A stretch of DNA of 7,531 nucleotides. Origin: Clostridiales bacterium (lineage in GTDB: Bacteria; Bacillota; Clostridia; Oscillospirales; CAG-272). The position numbers and the translations under genes were made by a program. The first letter of the stretch is position 1. The number at the start of each line of letters is the position of its first letter. The notes under the pieces were generated by a model. It saw only the letters and a program-made list of their open reading frames with translations, searched no databases and was not told the origin of the DNA. Below, piece after piece: positions 5,098 to 7,531 of this stretch. Location: contig JAAZGC010000078.1 in NCBI GenBank assembly GCA_012511425.1, forward strand, positions 1 through 7,531, read 5' to 3'.

Positions 5098-5104
5098 TAA
5101 AACA

Positions 5105-7447
5105 ATGCTTACCAAAATCATCAAGCGCGACGGACGAGAGGTCCCGTTCAACGTCGAGAAAATATCGCAGGCCATCTACAAGGCGGCGCAGGCGATCGGC
5201 GGCAAGGATTACGACACCGCCTTAAAGCTTGCCTTCGAGGTCGAGGAGAGAGTCGACGCAATGATGAAGCCGGGCGAATACCCGACCGTCGAACAGATCC
5301 AGGATGTTGTCGAAAAGGTGCTTATCGACAACGGCCACGCCGCGACCGCAAAAGAGTATATCCTCTACCGCGCCGAGCGCACCCGCCTCCGCGAGATGGA
5401 TACCAAGCTCATGAAGATATACGAGGGGCTTACCTTCAAGAGCGCGAAGGAAAACGACATCAAGCGCGAAAACGCCAACATCGACGGCGACACCGCGATG
5501 GGAACCATGCTCCGCTACGGCTCCGAGGGCGCAAAGATGTTCAACGAGCTCTATGTCCTCGACCCGAAGATGGCGAAGGCTCACCAGGACGGCGATATCC
5601 ACATCCATGATTTCGACTTCTACACCCTCACCACCACCTGCACCCAGATAGATATCGAGAAGCTCTTCAAGGGCGGATTTTCGACCGGCCACGGTCATCT
5701 GCGCGAGCCGCAGGACATCGCCTCCTACTCGGCGCTCTGCTGCATCGCGATTCAGTCGAACCAGAACGACCAGCACGGCGGACAGTCGATTCCGAATTTT
5801 GATTACGGCATGGCGCCCGGCGTTGCGAAGACCTACCGCCGCCACTTCCGCGCAAATCTCGCAAAGGCGCTCGACCTTCTGACCGACGAGGGCAAAGACG
5901 CCGACCTCAAAACCGCGGCTCAGGATATCATCGACGCCGCCGGCACCCCCTCTTACGGCGACAACGCCGCTTTCAGAGAGCAGCTTACAAAAGACCTTTC
6001 GGAAAAATACGGCAAGGAAACCGCCGATAAGCTCTGCGATTTCACATTCAGATATTCGCAGGAGGAAACCGAGCGCTCGACCTTCCAGGCGATGGAAGCG
6101 CTTATCCACAACCTCAACACGATGCACAGCCGCGCCGGCGCACAGATTCCGTTCAGCTCGCTGAACTACGGCACCGACATAAGCCCCGAAGGCCGTCTTG
6201 TCGTAAAAATGCTGCTTAAGGCAACCGACGCCGGTCTCGGCTTCGGGGAAACCCCGATATTCCCGATACAGATCTTCAAGGTCCGCGAGGGAACCAACTA
6301 CAATCCGGGCGATCCGAACTACGACCTTTTCAAGCTGGCCTGCAAAGTCTCCGCCAAGCGTCTCTTCCCGAACTTCAGCTTCCTTGACGCTCCCTTCAAC
6401 AAAGCTTACTACAAAGAGGGCGACCGCAACACCGAAGTCGCTTACATGGGCTGCCGCACCCGCGTCATAGCCAACGTCTTCGATCCCTCCCGCGAAGTTA
6501 CCAGCGGCAGAGGAAACCTCAGCTTTACGTCGATAAACCTGCCGCGCCTTGCGATAGAAGCCGGCGGCAATGTCGACAGATTCTTCGACAGCCTCGACGC
6601 GATGCACGCGCTGGTAGTCGAGCAGCTCCTCGCCCGCTTCAAGATCCAGAGCACCAAGAAAGTCCGCAACTTCCCCTTCCTGATGGGTCAGGGCATCTGG
6701 CTCGACTCGGAGAAGCTGGGGCCCGACGACTGCATCGGCGAAGCGCTCAAGCACGGCACGCTCACCGTCGGCTTCATCGGACTTGCCGAAGCCCTCAAAG
6801 CGCTGATCGGCAAGCATCACGGCGAATCGGACGACGCCCAGAACTTAGGTCTCGAGATCATCGGCTTCATGCGCAAGCGCACCGATGAAGCGGCTAAGAA
6901 ATACGGCCTGAACTTCTCGCTAATCGCGACCCCGGCGGAGGGGCTCTCCGGCCGCTTCGTTCGCATCGACGCGAAGAAATACGGAGTAATAGAAGGCGTA
7001 ACCGACCGTCCTTATTACACGAACAGCTTCCATGTCCCGGTTTACTACAAGCTCTCCGCATTCGACAAGATCAAAAAGGAAGCTCCCTATCACACCCTCA
7101 CCAACGGCGGACACATCAGCTATGTCGAGCTTGACGGCGACACCCAGTCGAACCCTCAGGCGTTTGAAGACACCATCCGCTGCATGAAGGAATCCGGCAT
7201 CGGCTACGGCTCGATCAACCATCCGGTCGACCGCGACCCCGTCTGCGGCTACACCGGCATCATCGGCAACAAGTGCCCGAAGTGCGGACGCACCGAAGAC
7301 GACGGCAAGGGCCCGTTTGACCGCATCCGCCGAATCACCGGCTATCTCGTCGGCACCGTCGACCACTGGAACGACGCCAAGCGCGCCGAACTCGGCGACA
7401 GAGTAAAGCACGGCGCAAGATCGGATATCGAGCATATCTGCGGATAA
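5105..7447 (+). CDS. nrdD: Anaerobic (class III) ribonucleoside-triphosphate reductase, NrdD
   Basis: Oxygen-sensitive glycyl-radical enzyme that reduces ribonucleoside triphosphates to deoxyribonucleotides for DNA synthesis without oxygen; it needs the radical-SAM activase NrdG. The 780 residues are full length. Residues 1 to about 95 are an ATP-cone (IIKRDGREVPFNVEKISQAI and a later EYILYRAERTRLREM), the dATP/ATP overall activity site. The catalytic barrel follows, with QAMEALIHNLNTMHSRAGAQ (328-347), MGCRTRV (448-454, Cys450 the likely thiyl-radical cysteine) and RGNLSFTSINLPR (469-481). The C-terminus has a zinc-site region VCGYTG...CPKCGR (Cys714, Cys724, Cys727) and the glycyl-radical loop RRITGYLVGT, with Gly746 as the radical glycine. 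Asp711 occupies the place of the first Cys of the usual two CxxC pairs. Expression is probably controlled by NrdR. No nrdG follows within the window, and a terminator ends the unit. Confidence 0.98.
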   Translation: MLTKIIKRDGREVPFNVEKISQAIYKAAQAIGGKDYDTALKLAFEVEERVDAMMKPGEYPTVEQIQDVVEKVLIDNGHAATAKEYILYRAERTRLREMDTKLMKIYEGLTFKSAKENDIKRENANIDGDTAMGTMLRYGSEGAKMFNELYVLDPKMAKAHQDGDIHIHDFDFYTLTTTCTQIDIEKLFKGGFSTGHGHLREPQDIASYSALCCIAIQSNQNDQHGGQSIPNFDYGMAPGVAKTYRRHFRANLAKALDLLTDEGKDADLKTAAQDIIDAAGTPSYGDNAAFREQLTKDLSEKYGKETADKLCDFTFRYSQEETERSTFQAMEALIHNLNTMHSRAGAQIPFSSLNYGTDISPEGRLVVKMLLKATDAGLGFGETPIFPIQIFKVREGTNYNPGDPNYDLFKLACKVSAKRLFPNFSFLDAPFNKAYYKEGDRNTEVAYMGCRTRVIANVFDPSREVTSGRGNLSFTSINLPRLAIEAGGNVDRFFDSLDAMHALVVEQLLARFKIQSTKKVRNFPFLMGQGIWLDSEKLGPDDCIGEALKHGTLTVGFIGLAEALKALIGKHHGESDDAQNLGLEIIGFMRKRTDEAAKKYGLNFSLIATPAEGLSGRFVRIDAKKYGVIEGVTDRPYYTNSFHVPVYYKLSAFDKIKKEAPYHTLTNGGHISYVELDGDTQSNPQAFEDTIRCMKESGIGYGSINHPVDRDPVCGYTGIIGNKCPKCGRTEDDGKGPFDRIRRITGYLVGTVDHWNDAKRAELGDRVKHGARSDIEHICG

Positions 7448-7470
7448 GCCGAGAGAAAATTTAATATTGC

Positions 7471-7507
7471 CCCCGCTGCGGACTTTAGATTTTAGTCTGC
7501 GGCGGGG
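7471..7507 (+). terminator. Intrinsic terminator of nrdD
   Basis: A 14-bp GC-rich stem (7471-7484 with 7494-7507) has full pairing in plus-strand RNA, including two G-U pairs, and a 9-nt loop. It begins 23 nt after the nrdD stop. The sequence after the stem, ATTTGTGTT, is only moderately U-rich. The stem is strong enough that termination is the best reading, making nrdD monocistronic. Confidence 0.75.
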
Positions 7508-7531
7508 ATTTGTGTTGGGAAAACGTAATTC

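Larger units (their letters stand above)
4541..5104. other. Divergent intergenic region between the SGNH lipoprotein gene and nrdD
   Basis: These 564 bp contain no convincing protein gene other than a possible 9-codon leader frame. The left part (4541 to about 4667) is the structured leader of the SGNH lipoprotein mRNA, and 4674-4702 is its promoter. The right part holds the nrdD promoter (4931-4959), two NrdR-box-like sites (4977-5023) and the nrdD 5' untranslated region. The middle, about 4703-4930, is AT-rich and has only weak repeats: ACACC/GGTGT at 4833-4837 and 4861-4865, and GTCAA/TTGAC at 4877-4881 and 4891-4895. I see no further gene or known RNA there. Confidence 0.8.

Noticed and set aside
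4966..5104. Riboswitch in the nrdD leader
   Set aside because: I see no cobalamin-riboswitch landmarks or strong stems. The only local stem is CGGC/GCCG at 5032-5045, and the NrdR boxes account for control.
5222..6820. Long (532-codon) open frame on the minus strand inside nrdD
   Set aside because: The translation is low-complexity Val/Ala/Glu/Arg with no recognisable family. It mirrors the strong G/C preference at third positions of nrdD, which removes stop codons from the opposite strand.

Overview
The window looks like chromosomal DNA of an anaerobic, GC-rich member of the Clostridia (Bacillota), plausibly an Oscillospiraceae/Ruminococcaceae-type gut bacterium. This is inferred from an oxygen-sensitive class III ribonucleotide reductase, a type III pantothenate kinase, lipobox-type lipoproteins including a DUF4358-like one, Shine-Dalgarno sites of the AGGAG type and sigma-A-like promoters. 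No mobile element, CRISPR array, tRNA or rRNA was seen.

Layout. Positions 1-4540 hold five genes, all on the minus strand. In transcription order they are: a secreted lipoprotein with a Pro/Thr/Glu linker and an SGNH/GDSL hydrolase domain (4540-3413); a small DUF4358-like lipoprotein (3401-2880); a probable intrinsic terminator (about 2867-2811); lepA, elongation factor 4 (2741-918); coaX, type III pantothenate kinase (909-124); and the first 37 codons of an unrecognised gene that leaves the window (111-1). The two lipoproteins are joined by an 11-nt gap, and lepA-coaX-orf by gaps of 8 and 12 nt, so there are probably two transcription units. Positions 4541-5104 form a divergent intergenic region. 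Positions 5105-7447 on the plus strand encode nrdD, the anaerobic ribonucleoside-triphosphate reductase, followed by a strong terminator hairpin at 7471-7507.

Regulation. The intergenic region carries a near-consensus promoter for nrdD (TTGACT, 17 nt, TATAAT). Just downstream are two NrdR-box-like sites 30 bp apart, the usual arrangement for repression of ribonucleotide reductase genes by NrdR. On the other strand, an extended -10 promoter (TTGCAA, 17 nt, TGATATAAT) faces the SGNH lipoprotein gene. Its roughly 127-nt leader is the least ordinary part of the window: a long 5'-terminal hairpin that coincides with a 9-codon reading frame preceded by a strong Shine-Dalgarno site, a second hairpin, and a third stem that would bury the ribosome binding site of the lipoprotein gene.

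Most of the window is housekeeping. The points that deserve a second look are that leader, the replacement of a conserved active-site aspartate by asparagine in CoaX, the paired SGNH and DUF4358-like lipoproteins, and the weakly placed lepA start. I did not find a clearly undescribed multi-gene system.
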